A DNA stretch of 64,000 nt from JACCXG01 sp963834305 (GTDB taxonomy: Bacteria; Acidobacteriota; Vicinamibacteria; Vicinamibacterales; 2-12-FULL-66-21). Shown piece by piece: positions 24,641-33,826 of the stretch. The translations under genes were made by a program, and so were the position numbers. The stretch is from positions 806,001-870,000 of the forward strand of contig CAWIAX010000002.1 of assembly GCA_963834305.1 (NCBI GenBank), in the 5' to 3' direction. Each line of letters begins with the position of its first letter. Within the stretch, counting starts at the first letter, position 1. Below the pieces are notes generated by a model. That model did no database searches and had not been told where the DNA came from. It saw only the letters and a list, made by a program, of their open reading frames with translations.

Positions 24641-25303
24641 ATGTTCCCCGTCAGCGACGTCATTCCGTCCCGGACGAAGCCATACGTCACCATCGGGCTG
24701 ATCGCCGTCAACGCCGTCATTTTTCTGTACGAACTACAGCTCGATCGCCACGAGATGTACCGGCTGGCGACAGAACTGGGGGTCGTGCCTGGGGCGTTCG
24801 CCTGGCACGCGGTCCCCGCGAGCCTGTTCATCCACGACGGCTGGATCCACTTCGCGGGAAACATGCTCTACCTGTGGATCTTCGGCGACAACGTCGAAGA
24901 TGTCATGGGGCGGGGTCCCTTCCTGCTGTTCTACCTCGCCTCGGGCAGCCTGGCGGCCGTGGCGTATGCGGGCCTGCATCCGGGCTCCCCCGTGCCGCTG
25001 GTCGGCGCCAGTGGCGCGATCGCCGCGGTGATGGGCGCCTACTTCGTGCTCTACCCGCGGTCCCAGGTGCTCACGGCTGTCTTCCTGATCTTCTACCTCG
25101 ACCTGATCGAAGTGCCGGCGATCTTCTTTCTCGGGGTGTGGCTCCTCCTGCAGCTCTTCAGCGGCCTGGCGTCGATGGGCGCGCAGGGGGCGGCCGGCAG
25201 CGTGGCCTTCGACACGCACATCGTCGGCTTCGTGACTGGAACCGTCGTGGGACTCGCGCTGCGCCGGCGTTCCCGGTGGCCTAGCTCTTCGTCCGTGCCT
25301 TGA
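24641..25303 (+). CDS. Rhomboid-family intramembrane serine protease
   Basis: A 220-residue, six-helix membrane protease. Catalytic dyad Ser124 (GASGAIAAVMGAY) and His193 (DTHIVGFVTG); the HFAGNMLYLWIFGDNVE segment (70-86) is the conserved L1-TM2 region with the oxyanion-stabilising His and Asn. It cleaves transmembrane substrates; targets unknown. Its 3' end overlaps the convergent C13-like gene by 23 bases. Confidence 0.93.
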   Translation: MFPVSDVIPSRTKPYVTIGLIAVNAVIFLYELQLDRHEMYRLATELGVVPGAFAWHAVPASLFIHDGWIHFAGNMLYLWIFGDNVEDVMGRGPFLLFYLASGSLAAVAYAGLHPGSPVPLVGASGAIAAVMGAYFVLYPRSQVLTAVFLIFYLDLIEVPAIFFLGVWLLLQLFSGLASMGAQGAAGSVAFDTHIVGFVTGTVVGLALRRRSRWPSSSSVP

Positions 25304-26258
25304 TATCCCTGGCCACCCGCGCGAGCGCCAGCATGACGCGCTCGAACTCGCTCGCGTATTCGCCGGGCGACATGAATACCTTCTTGAGCTGCAGTTCCTC
25401 GATCTCGGCCGCCAGCGACGCGCGGCGCTGGAGCAGATCGACGAGCACCTCGTCGGTTGGCAGCGCGCCCGGCGCGGCGGCATCGAGATAGGTGCGGCTG
25501 GCGAGCGCCCCGTCGGCTCCCTGCGCCGCGGCTTCCCGCCCGATCCCGTCGCCGGTGTCGTCGAGCAGCGAACGCTCGGTGCTCAGCTGGCCGAGCTGCT
25601 GGTAGTGCCGCCGGACGCCGCCTGCCGCCGCCGCGAACGCTTCCCACACCGAGATCCGGCCGTTCTTGTCGATATCCGCCGCCTCTTCCCGGAAGGCGGC
25701 GATGAAGTACTCGGGAAAGATCGTGTCGAAGCGCTGGACGTCGGAGTCGGTGGCGGTGATGACGATGCGCCGCGGGGCGGCGAGCCGCTCGAGGAACGGG
25801 AAGCTTGCCGCCGCGGCGTTCACGATGACCTGGCGGCCGGGAAGGTCCTTCAGGAGCGCTGCCCACTCCCCCGCTTCCATGTCGGGCCCCGGCAGGTTGA
25901 ACTTCGCGTCCACGCCGTCGAACGTGCCATGACCGATGAGCAGCGCGAACAGCAGGTCCTCATTCCGCAGCCGCTGGCGCAGGGTTCCGAACGCCGCGCG
26001 TACGTTTGCCGCCGTGGCGGCCTGCGCGCCGCCCCCGCCGAGGACCGTCACATGGGAGGGGTCGAGACCGAGGCGATCGACGAGAGTCTCGCGGAGCGTC
26101 GCCGCCCATCGCGCGTACTGCTCGGCATAGGCAGGTCCGCCAGGCGCCCCGGTCACCACGACGGCGTAGCGCTCTTCAGCGGCAAGCGGGAGCGGAAGCG
26201 CGACGGCCAGCAGCGCCGCCGTGAGGATGGCGCCCCACGCGGCCGCGCTGCGAGCCAT
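25281..26258 (-). CDS. C13/caspase-like protein lacking the catalytic Cys, exported
   Basis: A 325-residue protein with a signal peptide (residues 1-27). The fold resembles legumain/caspase-like peptidases: GHG at His110 is the catalytic-His position (FALLIGHGTFDG). The position of the nucleophile, after the VIVN strand, reads NAAAAS (147-152) with no Cys. A DIDKNGRISVWEAF segment and a charged helical C-terminus (EIEELQLKKVF) follow. It is therefore probably a pseudo-protease or binding domain, unless a Ser (Ser152) acts. It is last in the eight-gene operon and starts at the base next to the VWA stop. Confidence 0.7.
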   Translation of the reverse strand: MARSAAAWGAILTAALLAVALPLPLAAEERYAVVVTGAPGGPAYAEQYARWAATLRETLVDRLGLDPSHVTVLGGGGAQAATAANVRAAFGTLRQRLRNEDLLFALLIGHGTFDGVDAKFNLPGPDMEAGEWAALLKDLPGRQVIVNAAAASFPFLERLAAPRRIVITATDSDVQRFDTIFPEYFIAAFREEAADIDKNGRISVWEAFAAAAGGVRRHYQQLGQLSTERSLLDDTGDGIGREAAAQGADGALASRTYLDAAAPGALPTDEVLVDLLQRRASLAAEIEELQLKKVFMSPGEYASEFERVMLALARVARDIKARTKS

Positions 26259-28466
26259 CTACCGCAGCCCCCACCGGCGCCGCAGCGTCCACTCCGCGCC
26301 GAGGAGCGCGACGATGGCCGCGAACGACGAGCCGTTGTGCCAGAGATCACGTCGGGCACCCGGCCGTGCCGCCGGCGCTGCTGCCACGAGCTCGGCGGCC
26401 AGCGCCCCGGCCTGCCCCGGCGCAAGCGTATGGCCGCCCGACGCGGCGGCGATCCGCTGCAGCAGCGCCAGGTTCAGGCGGGGGTCGGCCATCTCCGGAT
26501 CCTCCCCGCCAACCAGCAGGGCAGCCCGGGCAGACACCGCCGGGGCGCCGGGGGCCTGGACGTCCGCTTCCACGCGATGGACGCCAGCCTCGTCCGCGGG
26601 GTAGCGCGCGAGAAACGTCCCGCGATCGGCATCGCTCGCCACGGCCGCGACTGTTTCAATCCGGCCGCTCGGGAGCGTGACGCGTACCTGAACCTGCACG
26701 CCGTCCAGCGGTTCGAAGGCGGGGCTGCGGGCGGCGACCCGGACGGTGACGACGTCGCCCGGAGCAGCGCCGGCAGGCACGGCGACAGCGACCGGATCGG
26801 GGGCGGGCGTTGCCAGCCAGCGCACCGCCTGCCGCCAGAACGTCTCGTATGAGCGATCCGCTGCGGGCAGCAGCATGCGCCATCGCCAGGACGCCTCTCC
26901 GGCAAAGATCATCGACCGTCCTTCGCCGTAGCGCTGGACGGCGATCAGCGCGCGCGGGACGCCTCCGGGACCGCTGGTCGTGGCGAGGACTGTCGCGCCC
27001 GGCCGCGGTCCGCCGAGCGGCGAAACCGAGGCCAGCGCCGGCACGGCGTCCCACCGCTTGCGGCTCTCTTCGGCAGCCGGGGTCAGCTGCATGATCGGGT
27101 GCGTGGCACCGGCCGCCGTAAGGCCCACGCGATTGGCGGCACGCGGCGGGACCGCCGCGGCGAGCACCCCGCCCCCTCGCCCGCCGAGATCCAGCGGGAG
27201 CAGCTCCTCGATCGACGCGCCGGCCGGGCCGGGGCGAAACGACTGGGCGCCGAGCACCAGAAGGCCGCCGCCGCGGCGGCCGACGAAATCCCGCGTGGCG
27301 TCGAGCTGCGCGCCCGTCAGGGTTGCCGCCTCGACGTTGGCCAGGACCACGGCGTCGTAGGCAAAGAGATCGTCGCGCCGCGCCGGGTAGCCGGACGCCA
27401 GCGCCTGGCCGCGCGCGGCGGCCGCCTGGATGTAGAACGTGTCGGCGCCCCCTTCGGTCTTTCCCTTGCGCACGACGGAATCGATGTCCAGCCCGGCGTC
27501 TCCCTCCCACGCCCGCCGCAGGAAGCTCCCCTCGAAGCCGGGCGCCCCCTGCACGAGCAGCACACGCCTCGGCCGCGCCGGAGGCCCGACCAGGACGCTT
27601 CGCCTGTTGTTCTCGGGAACCCGCTCACCGGCATCCGGCGGCATCTCCACTGTGTAGACCGTCGGCGCACCTGGCGCGGGCGCGACGGTGAACAGCGCAT
27701 GCACGGGCGTTCCCTCGCCCGCCGGCGTCACCCGGCGCACGTCGATCAGGCGGCCGTTTTCGAGCAGGCGCAGCTCGATGGCAGACGCCCCCTCCCCGTG
27801 GCTCACCGCGGACACCGCCAGGTCGATGCGCGAGTCGTCGAGCACCGCTTCGGCAGCCGTCACGCTCACGACCTCGCGATCGCGCCCGGCGGCCGCCGTG
27901 CCCACTCCCATCGGAAAGACGGGCACCGGAGTATCGGCAGGCGTCCGGGCGGCGGCGCCTCCCGTATCTCCGCCATCGGACAGGATGACGATGCCGGCCA
28001 CCGGCTTGCCGCGGTAGCGCTCGAGCACGGCGCGGAGGGCCCCCTCGAGGTCACTGCGGCGCGCGGTGGCTCCCAGTTCCTCCGGCGCCGCGGGCCGCAC
28101 GGACTCGCCGAAGGCGAGCACGTCCACGATGAAGCGCGGGGACAAGGCGGGCAGCAGATCGGTGGTGACCGCGCGGCGGGCGCGATCGATGCGCCGCTCC
28201 CCGTCCGCATCCGGAATGCTCATGCTCCGCGACGTGTCGACGAGGATCGGCACGACGGCGTCTGCCGGGCCATCAGGGCCGGCGAACGCCACCGGGCGCA
28301 TCAGCAGCACGATCAGGAGCAGCAGCGTGAAGAACCGGACCGTGCTGAGCAGCGCCCGGCGCCCGGCCGCCACCGGGGCCTGCCGATACGCCATCCAGGC
28401 CACACCGCCAGCCGCCGCGAGCAGTCCCAGGACAGCCCACCAGGGCATCGGGTTCGCGAACGTCAC
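26259..28466 (-). CDS. Membrane protein with VWA and glutamine-amidotransferase-like domains
   Basis: A 735-residue protein. Two N-terminal helices (residues 8-28, 42-62), then a von Willebrand A domain with MIDAS Asp77-Thr-Ser79-Arg-Ser81, a beta-sandwich, a GATase1-like domain (VLLVQGAPGFEGSFLRRAW; GGGLLVLGAQSF), a second Ig-like region and a C-terminal helix. This is the 'BatA-like/GATase' architecture of Bacteroidota and Acidobacteriota operons. It probably assembles with the other VWA protein in the inner membrane, exposed to the periplasm. The GTG start overlaps the DUF4175-like stop by four bases (GTGA). Confidence 0.82.
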   Translation of the reverse strand: MTFANPMPWWAVLGLLAAAGGVAWMAYRQAPVAAGRRALLSTVRFFTLLLLIVLLMRPVAFAGPDGPADAVVPILVDTSRSMSIPDADGERRIDRARRAVTTDLLPALSPRFIVDVLAFGESVRPAAPEELGATARRSDLEGALRAVLERYRGKPVAGIVILSDGGDTGGAAARTPADTPVPVFPMGVGTAAAGRDREVVSVTAAEAVLDDSRIDLAVSAVSHGEGASAIELRLLENGRLIDVRRVTPAGEGTPVHALFTVAPAPGAPTVYTVEMPPDAGERVPENNRRSVLVGPPARPRRVLLVQGAPGFEGSFLRRAWEGDAGLDIDSVVRKGKTEGGADTFYIQAAAARGQALASGYPARRDDLFAYDAVVLANVEAATLTGAQLDATRDFVGRRGGGLLVLGAQSFRPGPAGASIEELLPLDLGGRGGGVLAAAVPPRAANRVGLTAAGATHPIMQLTPAAEESRKRWDAVPALASVSPLGGPRPGATVLATTSGPGGVPRALIAVQRYGEGRSMIFAGEASWRWRMLLPAADRSYETFWRQAVRWLATPAPDPVAVAVPAGAAPGDVVTVRVAARSPAFEPLDGVQVQVRVTLPSGRIETVAAVASDADRGTFLARYPADEAGVHRVEADVQAPGAPAVSARAALLVGGEDPEMADPRLNLALLQRIAAASGGHTLAPGQAGALAAELVAAAPAARPGARRDLWHNGSSFAAIVALLGAEWTLRRRWGLR

Positions 28467-31400
28467 CTCGTTCCCTTCGCGTTTCCCTTCGCGATTGCCT
28501 CGAAGTACGAGGACACGAGCGGCCGGTACCCTTCGGGCACCCGCTGATTGCCTCCCGCGCTCAACCGATCGTCGGGTGTGCGCGTCAACTGCGCGGCCAC
28601 CGCGGCCTCGTGCTGCTCGAGCGCCAGCTGGACGTCCTTCCGCAGGGTCTCCCAGCTGCCGAAGTCCTGCTTGAAAGCCTCGTTGCCGGGCGCCGATCGG
28701 CTGTATTCGTGTGATTCGGGCGTGCTGCCGGCGCCGCCGCCAGGCGGGGTCCGCGGCCGGCCGAGCGTCTCCAGGGAACGCTGCGCTTCCCGTGCGTAGC
28801 TCTCGCGCGCGCGCTGCAGGTCCGCACCGGCCGCGCCCGCGCTTCCCCGGCCCTCGCCTCTGGTCGCCGCGCGGACCTGCTCCTCCAACCGCTGCAGGCG
28901 TTCGCGCATCTCGCGGGTGCGGTCGAGCTCGGCGGTCAGCCGGCGCGCCTCCGACTGCCCGCTCCCGCCGAGCGCGTCAACGACCGCATCGAGGGCTTCG
29001 GACAGTTCCTGCCGGGCGCGCTCCCGAGTCTCCGGCGCGGCGGCGGCCTGCCGCCCACTCTCCATGTCGCCAGCGGACGAGCGCATGCGGCTCCCGATCC
29101 GGCCCTCCTGCAGTTGCCGCGCCGCCTCGCGGAACCGCGTCCCTTCCGCTCCCGGTGTCTCGCGCTCCGCCTGCCGTGCCCCATGCTGCAGCTGGTCGAC
29201 GCGATCGGCCAGGGCTCTCTGTTCGGCCGCGAGCCGCCGCAGCGCGTCGCGGTTCCGATTTGCCTTTGCACCGGCGGCCGGCTCCTGTCCCCCGCGCCCG
29301 CCGGATCCGCTCCGGCCAGCCGGCGCACCCTGCGGGCCCCTTTCGTCCGCTTCGATGCGCGACGTCTCGGCCGCGACGCGGCGCTGCGCGTCGGCAATCT
29401 GCTGGGCCTCGAGCTGCAACTCGCCCGACGCCCGTTGCCCCGCCCCCGCCGGGCCAGCGCGCATGTCGCGCTCCATCCGGCGCAGCGACTCGGCGGCCTG
29501 GCCGCCGCGGGCTGCCGCCCCCTCCGCGTTCCGCCGCTGCATCTCGCCGGCGGCCTCGCGCATCTGCCCCAGCGCGCGGCGCATGTCGCCGGCCTGCCGG
29601 CCGCGCAGCTCCTTCTCCAGGGCCGCGGCCTCCTGCCGCAGCTCCTGCTGATCGCGCAGCAGCTGCTCCAGCTGGCGCCGCGCCTCTTCGCCCTGGCGCT
29701 CCGCGTCCGCCAGCTCGCGTTGGCGGCGAGCCAGCTCCTCCTGCCGCCGCGCAAGCTCCCGGACGCGTCCCGCCGCGGCGGACTCGGCGCCGGCGGTGGC
29801 CTCTTCGGACGAGGAAGACGGAGTTTCGTAGTTGGTGCGCTGCTGCCGCTGCAGCTCGCGATCGAAGAGCGCGGAGAGGTCCCTGTCCGCGCGGCTCGAC
29901 CCTCCCTGCCCGGCGCCGCTCGCGGACTGCTGCATCACCTGCCGCCGCCGCACCTCGGCCTGCGCCCGGAGCAACCCCTGCAGCGCCTCCATCTGGTGCG
30001 GAATCGCCTCCTTCGTCCGCTCGTCCGACAGCTGCTCGACGGCGCGCCCCATCGCCGCGATGGCCGCCATCACTGGATCCACCCGGGCCGGCTGCGGCCC
30101 GGCCGCCGGAGGCCTGACGATCTGCTGGGGAGCGAACATGCCTCGGCCCCGCCGGCCGCGCCCCGCCAGCCCCTCGGCGCGTGTCTTCAGCTCGGCCTGT
30201 GCCTGGCCGACCGCCCGCAGATCCTCGGTCGATCGTCCCGCCCCCGAGCGCCGCTCCAGGTTCCAGGTCGCGCTGATGATCTCTTTCTGCGCGGCAATCA
30301 GGCTGTCCACCTGCGTTGCCGCCGCCCCGCCGCCCATCGCCTGGCTCTGCGCCGCGGTGAACTCCCCGGCGAACGGCTTGACCTCGAGGAAGAAGATGTC
30401 GCTCCTCGTTTCCGTGGATCGCTTCCCGCGTGCCACGTCCCGGGCCCGGGCGTAATACGTGATCACGTCGCCCGGCTCGACGCCGAGCTCCTCGGCGGCA
30501 AGCAGGTGCGCGCCGACCTTTGCGACAGCCGTGCCGCTCACGCGCGAGAACGGGACGGCGATCGGCTCCCGCCCGGCCACCGTGTAGACGAGATCGAATC
30601 GCGCCACGCCGTAGTCGTCCTCGGCGCGCGCCTCGATGGCCACCTCCTCGAGCGGCGTGATGCCCTGGTCCGACGAGGGCCGCAGGATCCGGACGTCGGG
30701 CGGGCGGTCGTCCATCAGGCGGATGAAGTATTCGAGCCCGCCCGCCGACGACAGACCGTCCTCGTCCGTCACGTGCACCCGATACGCGTCGTCGGCCGCG
30801 ACGGTGATCTCGGCTGCCGCGACCCCGGCGCCCGCGCGTTGCAGCGGCAGCGCCGGTCCGCGGCCCAGCGCAATCCGGCCTTCGGCAACCGGCTTGTCGG
30901 TGTGGACGACCAGGCGGACGCGCGTGCCGGCGGGGGCGTAGATGTCGCCGCCGTCCTCCTCGGTCCGTGGCGGCAGACCGCTGAACGCCGGATAGTCGTA
31001 CTCGAGATCGACGCGGGTCACACGTGGCGCGACCAGCGCCGTGACCGAATACGGGCTCGACACGGCGCGTCCGGCGGCGACCCTGTAGGTGAAGCTGCGA
31101 TCGACCGACTCGAAGGCGTAGTCGAACCCGTCGGCGGTGCGCGTCATCGGCACCGCCTGCGCGGACCCGCCAGCCGAGACCACGAGCGCCGGTGCGACCG
31201 TCAGCCACGCCGCGCCGCGGCCCTGGACGGTCGCCATGATGCGAAGCGGCTGCCCGGCAACCACGCGAACATCGCCGGTCCGCACGACGATCTGGATGCT
31301 GTGGGGAAAGAGCGCGACCCGGATGGCGCCGCCCGCGCCGCGCAGGTGCGGCACCATGAGCGCCAGAGCCACCGCAAGGAGCAGAGCGCCAGCGCCCGCA

Positions 31401-31972
31401 CCGAGCAGCGCGCGGCGCAGCGCGGCGGTGGGAACGACCGCGGCCGGATCGACGGCGCGCAGCGCGGCCAGCGCCTGCGCGACGACCAGCGGAGCAAAGG
31501 TGGCTGCGTGATCGCGGGGGGCGTTCACCACGTCCACCGCGCTGACCAGCGTGTCCCGCTCGCACAGCGCAGGCACCCCGGGCGCCACGCCGGCACGCTC
31601 CTCGATAAAGCGCGCGACCTCGCGGTCGCTGGGAAAGCGCGCGACCTCGCGGTCGCTGGGAAAGCGCGCGACCTCGCGGTCGCTGGGCCGCCGGCCGGTG
31701 TGGGCGATGAGGAACACGACCGCCACCGCGGCAACCAGCGCCAGCGTCACGAGCGCGACCAGTGCCAGTCCGGCCGGTCTCAGGGCCCACGCAGCCAGCG
31801 CCGCGGCAAAGAGCGGAATCGAGGCCGCCGCCGCGGCGCGGGCGCTCAGGCTGAGCCGCGCGAGCGTGAGCCAGCGGCGCCTGACGTGCGCGAGCAGCGA
31901 TCGCAGTTCGTCGTGATCCGGCATCGGTGGCGGCGTCAACCCCTTCCCGGCTTCCCCTTCGTATTCTGTCAC
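28463..31972 (-). CDS. DUF4175-like large coiled-coil membrane protein
   Basis: About 1169 residues. Two N-terminal helices, a third hydrophobic segment near residue 200, Ig-like beta domains, then about 600 residues of Gln/Arg/Glu/Ala-rich coiled coil (RELARRQEELARRQRELADAERQ). It matches the DUF4175 type encoded with MoxR/DUF58/VWA genes; a periplasmic scaffold is likely (inference). Near residue 100 it holds three copies of FPSDREVAR from a 27-bp repeat. The GTG at 31972 overlaps the BatA-like stop by four bases; an ATG at 31924 is the alternative and gives MPDHDELRSLLAHVRRRW. Confidence 0.8.
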   Translation of the reverse strand: MTEYEGEAGKGLTPPPMPDHDELRSLLAHVRRRWLTLARLSLSARAAAAASIPLFAAALAAWALRPAGLALVALVTLALVAAVAVVFLIAHTGRRPSDREVARFPSDREVARFPSDREVARFIEERAGVAPGVPALCERDTLVSAVDVVNAPRDHAATFAPLVVAQALAALRAVDPAAVVPTAALRRALLGAGAGALLLAVALALMVPHLRGAGGAIRVALFPHSIQIVVRTGDVRVVAGQPLRIMATVQGRGAAWLTVAPALVVSAGGSAQAVPMTRTADGFDYAFESVDRSFTYRVAAGRAVSSPYSVTALVAPRVTRVDLEYDYPAFSGLPPRTEEDGGDIYAPAGTRVRLVVHTDKPVAEGRIALGRGPALPLQRAGAGVAAAEITVAADDAYRVHVTDEDGLSSAGGLEYFIRLMDDRPPDVRILRPSSDQGITPLEEVAIEARAEDDYGVARFDLVYTVAGREPIAVPFSRVSGTAVAKVGAHLLAAEELGVEPGDVITYYARARDVARGKRSTETRSDIFFLEVKPFAGEFTAAQSQAMGGGAAATQVDSLIAAQKEIISATWNLERRSGAGRSTEDLRAVGQAQAELKTRAEGLAGRGRRGRGMFAPQQIVRPPAAGPQPARVDPVMAAIAAMGRAVEQLSDERTKEAIPHQMEALQGLLRAQAEVRRRQVMQQSASGAGQGGSSRADRDLSALFDRELQRQQRTNYETPSSSSEEATAGAESAAAGRVRELARRQEELARRQRELADAERQGEEARRQLEQLLRDQQELRQEAAALEKELRGRQAGDMRRALGQMREAAGEMQRRNAEGAAARGGQAAESLRRMERDMRAGPAGAGQRASGELQLEAQQIADAQRRVAAETSRIEADERGPQGAPAGRSGSGGRGGQEPAAGAKANRNRDALRRLAAEQRALADRVDQLQHGARQAERETPGAEGTRFREAARQLQEGRIGSRMRSSAGDMESGRQAAAAPETRERARQELSEALDAVVDALGGSGQSEARRLTAELDRTREMRERLQRLEEQVRAATRGEGRGSAGAAGADLQRARESYAREAQRSLETLGRPRTPPGGGAGSTPESHEYSRSAPGNEAFKQDFGSWETLRKDVQLALEQHEAAVAAQLTRTPDDRLSAGGNQRVPEGYRPLVSSYFEAIAKGNAKGTR
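31607..31687 (-). repeat. 27-bp perfect tandem repeat, three copies, in the DUF4175-like gene
   Basis: Copies at 31607-31633, 31634-31660 and 31661-31687 are identical and encode FPSDREVAR three times. Only one copy fits the family pattern (REVARFIEER), so two are recent in-frame duplications. Confidence 0.95.
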
Positions 31973-33819
31973 TTCGGGCGCCCGAGGACGGATTCCGCGG
32001 CGAGCGCGGCCAGCATCAGCCAGACGCCGTAACGCCAGAGGTTCTGGCGGCCCTCGGCCTGCTGCGCCCTTCCGGCCGCGGGCATGGGCGCGCGCGGCGC
32101 GCCCGGGTGCAGCATGGACCTGAACTCCTCCGCCGACAGCCGTGCGCCCGCCCCCTCGCGCGGATCGACGTTCACGGCGAACGACTCCCCACCGCGCGCC
32201 CGGGTGTGGATGCCCGGTCGGCCCTGGGACTCGGCGGGTGCCGCGCTGACGAGGTAGGCCCGGGTGCCCTGGCGGGCCGCGGCCACGTGACGCACCGACT
32301 CGAGGGTGAACGGCACGAACGCCGCGGCAAGCGGAAAGTCGTTCCACCGCCGGTCCAGATCCGACGCGAACAGCACCACGCGACCCTCCCCCTGCCGGCG
32401 CTCGAGCAGCGCGGGGGTGCCGTCGGTGAAGCGCGCGAGGGTGTCCCAGCCCTCGCCGCGCACGCGCCACACGCGGGTAAAACCAATCTGCCCGAAATCC
32501 GCGGTGAGCGCGGCGAAGGGCTGCAGGATGGGATGCCGCACGTCCGTCGCCGCCAGCGTCAGCGTTTCCGCGGCTTCCTCCGACGCCGAGAAGTCCTGCC
32601 ATCCCATCATCGTCCCGAGGACCGCGGGATCGATGTCCGGGCCGGCAGCCACGAACAGGCCGCCGGCGCGCTGCCCGATCGACGGCAGCAGCTCCCGGGC
32701 CCGCCGGTCGAGGCCGCGGGTGGCGAGCAGCACCACGGCGTCGCAGGCGGAGAGCTCTTCTGCGCCCGCACGTCCCACGGCGGATCCGGGGATCGTCCGC
32801 ACGTCCAGGGCAGCGTCTCCGGCCGCGGCCTCGAGCGCACGGGTCAGGTAGAAGCCGGACTGGCCATCTTCGGCGGCAACCACGAGCACCCGCGTCCGGC
32901 CGCCGGCGCCGAGCAGGAGGTAGCGGTGATTGTCGGCGACATACCCGGCCGGGTCGTCGATTTCGACCGCCAGCGCGCCGCTCCCGGGCGCGCGATACTC
33001 GAGAACGACTTCCGTGGTGGTGCCCGCGGCGACCGAAAACCGGCTCGAGTGGACCTCGCGGCCGTCCAGCGTCACCCGCGCGTTTCCGCCCGCGGCTTGC
33101 GGCCCGTCGTTGCGGATCGTGGCCACCAGCGCCGCGGACTCGTGGCGTACCTCGACCAGCGCGATGTTAGCCCCCGGGGCCCCCGGGGCCCCGGCGTCGT
33201 GCACTTCCACCTGCATGTCGCCGGGTACACGCACCGGGTCCGCCTCGGCCCAGCCGGCGCGCTGGAGATCGGTGATCACGCTCAGGCGGATGCTGTCATG
33301 TTCACCGAGCTCGAGCGCCTTCTGGACCGCGGCCGCATATTGCGTGCCGCCAAACCCCGGCCGCAGCCCGTCGAGCGCCGATGCCGCCGCGGCCGGCGCG
33401 CCGGGCGGCGCGAGGACCTCGGCGCGATCGTCGAAGGCGACGATTGCCACGCGATCGGAAGAGCCCGACGACCGAACCGCGGTTCGCGCCAGCTCCAGCG
33501 CCCGCTCGAAGCGGCCAGGAGCGTCCATGCTGTACGACCGGTCGATGGCCACGACGTGCACGCGCGACGAGGCCGCGCCGGCCGTGAAGTAGGGCCGCGC
33601 GAATGCCGCGGCCAGCAGCAGCAGCGCCGCGATGCGGGCGGCCAGCAGCAGCAGTTCCCGGAGCCGCCGCCGGCGCGTCTGCTCGAGCGGCGTGCGGTGC
33701 AGCAGGCGGACCGCGCTGAAGGGCACTTCCGGGGCGACGTCGCGCCTGAGCAGGTGCAGGAGGATGGGGATGGCGATCGCGGCGGCGCCGGCCAGGAACG
33801 CGGGATACAGAAACCCCAT
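31969..33819 (-). CDS. BatA-like VWA membrane protein
   Basis: About 616 residues. The N-terminus GFLYPAFLAGAAAIAIPILLHLL is the conserved BatA N-terminal helix, then RRRRLRELLLLAARIAALLLLAAAFARP (second helix), VWA domain with MIDAS Asp93-Arg-Ser95-Tyr-Ser97, a beta-sandwich, a GATase-like region (VLVVAAEDGQSGFYLTRAL) and a C-terminal helix. Family knowledge: works with MoxR ATPases in Bat-type systems. The ATG at 33819 fits the family start; the reading frame opens 11 codons earlier, but those overlap the DUF58 gene. The start comes seven bases after the DUF58 stop. Confidence 0.85.
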   Translation of the reverse strand: MGFLYPAFLAGAAAIAIPILLHLLRRDVAPEVPFSAVRLLHRTPLEQTRRRRLRELLLLAARIAALLLLAAAFARPYFTAGAASSRVHVVAIDRSYSMDAPGRFERALELARTAVRSSGSSDRVAIVAFDDRAEVLAPPGAPAAAASALDGLRPGFGGTQYAAAVQKALELGEHDSIRLSVITDLQRAGWAEADPVRVPGDMQVEVHDAGAPGAPGANIALVEVRHESAALVATIRNDGPQAAGGNARVTLDGREVHSSRFSVAAGTTTEVVLEYRAPGSGALAVEIDDPAGYVADNHRYLLLGAGGRTRVLVVAAEDGQSGFYLTRALEAAAGDAALDVRTIPGSAVGRAGAEELSACDAVVLLATRGLDRRARELLPSIGQRAGGLFVAAGPDIDPAVLGTMMGWQDFSASEEAAETLTLAATDVRHPILQPFAALTADFGQIGFTRVWRVRGEGWDTLARFTDGTPALLERRQGEGRVVLFASDLDRRWNDFPLAAAFVPFTLESVRHVAAARQGTRAYLVSAAPAESQGRPGIHTRARGGESFAVNVDPREGAGARLSAEEFRSMLHPGAPRAPMPAAGRAQQAEGRQNLWRYGVWLMLAALAAESVLGRPK

Positions 33820-33826
33820 CAGGCGC

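Noticed and set aside
31607..31687. CRISPR-like direct repeats
   Set aside because: Copies are contiguous with no spacers and translate in frame inside a conserved gene; it is a coding tandem repeat.
29114..32032. Long plus-strand open frame of about 970 codons
   Set aside because: Antisense to the DUF4175-like coiled-coil gene; no recognisable motif and Arg/Pro/His-rich composition.
26259..33819. Reading the VWA genes as toxins or integrin-like adhesins
   Set aside because: They carry N-terminal BatA-type helices and GATase-like domains and are coupled to MoxR/DUF58, so a Bat-type chaperone system fits better.
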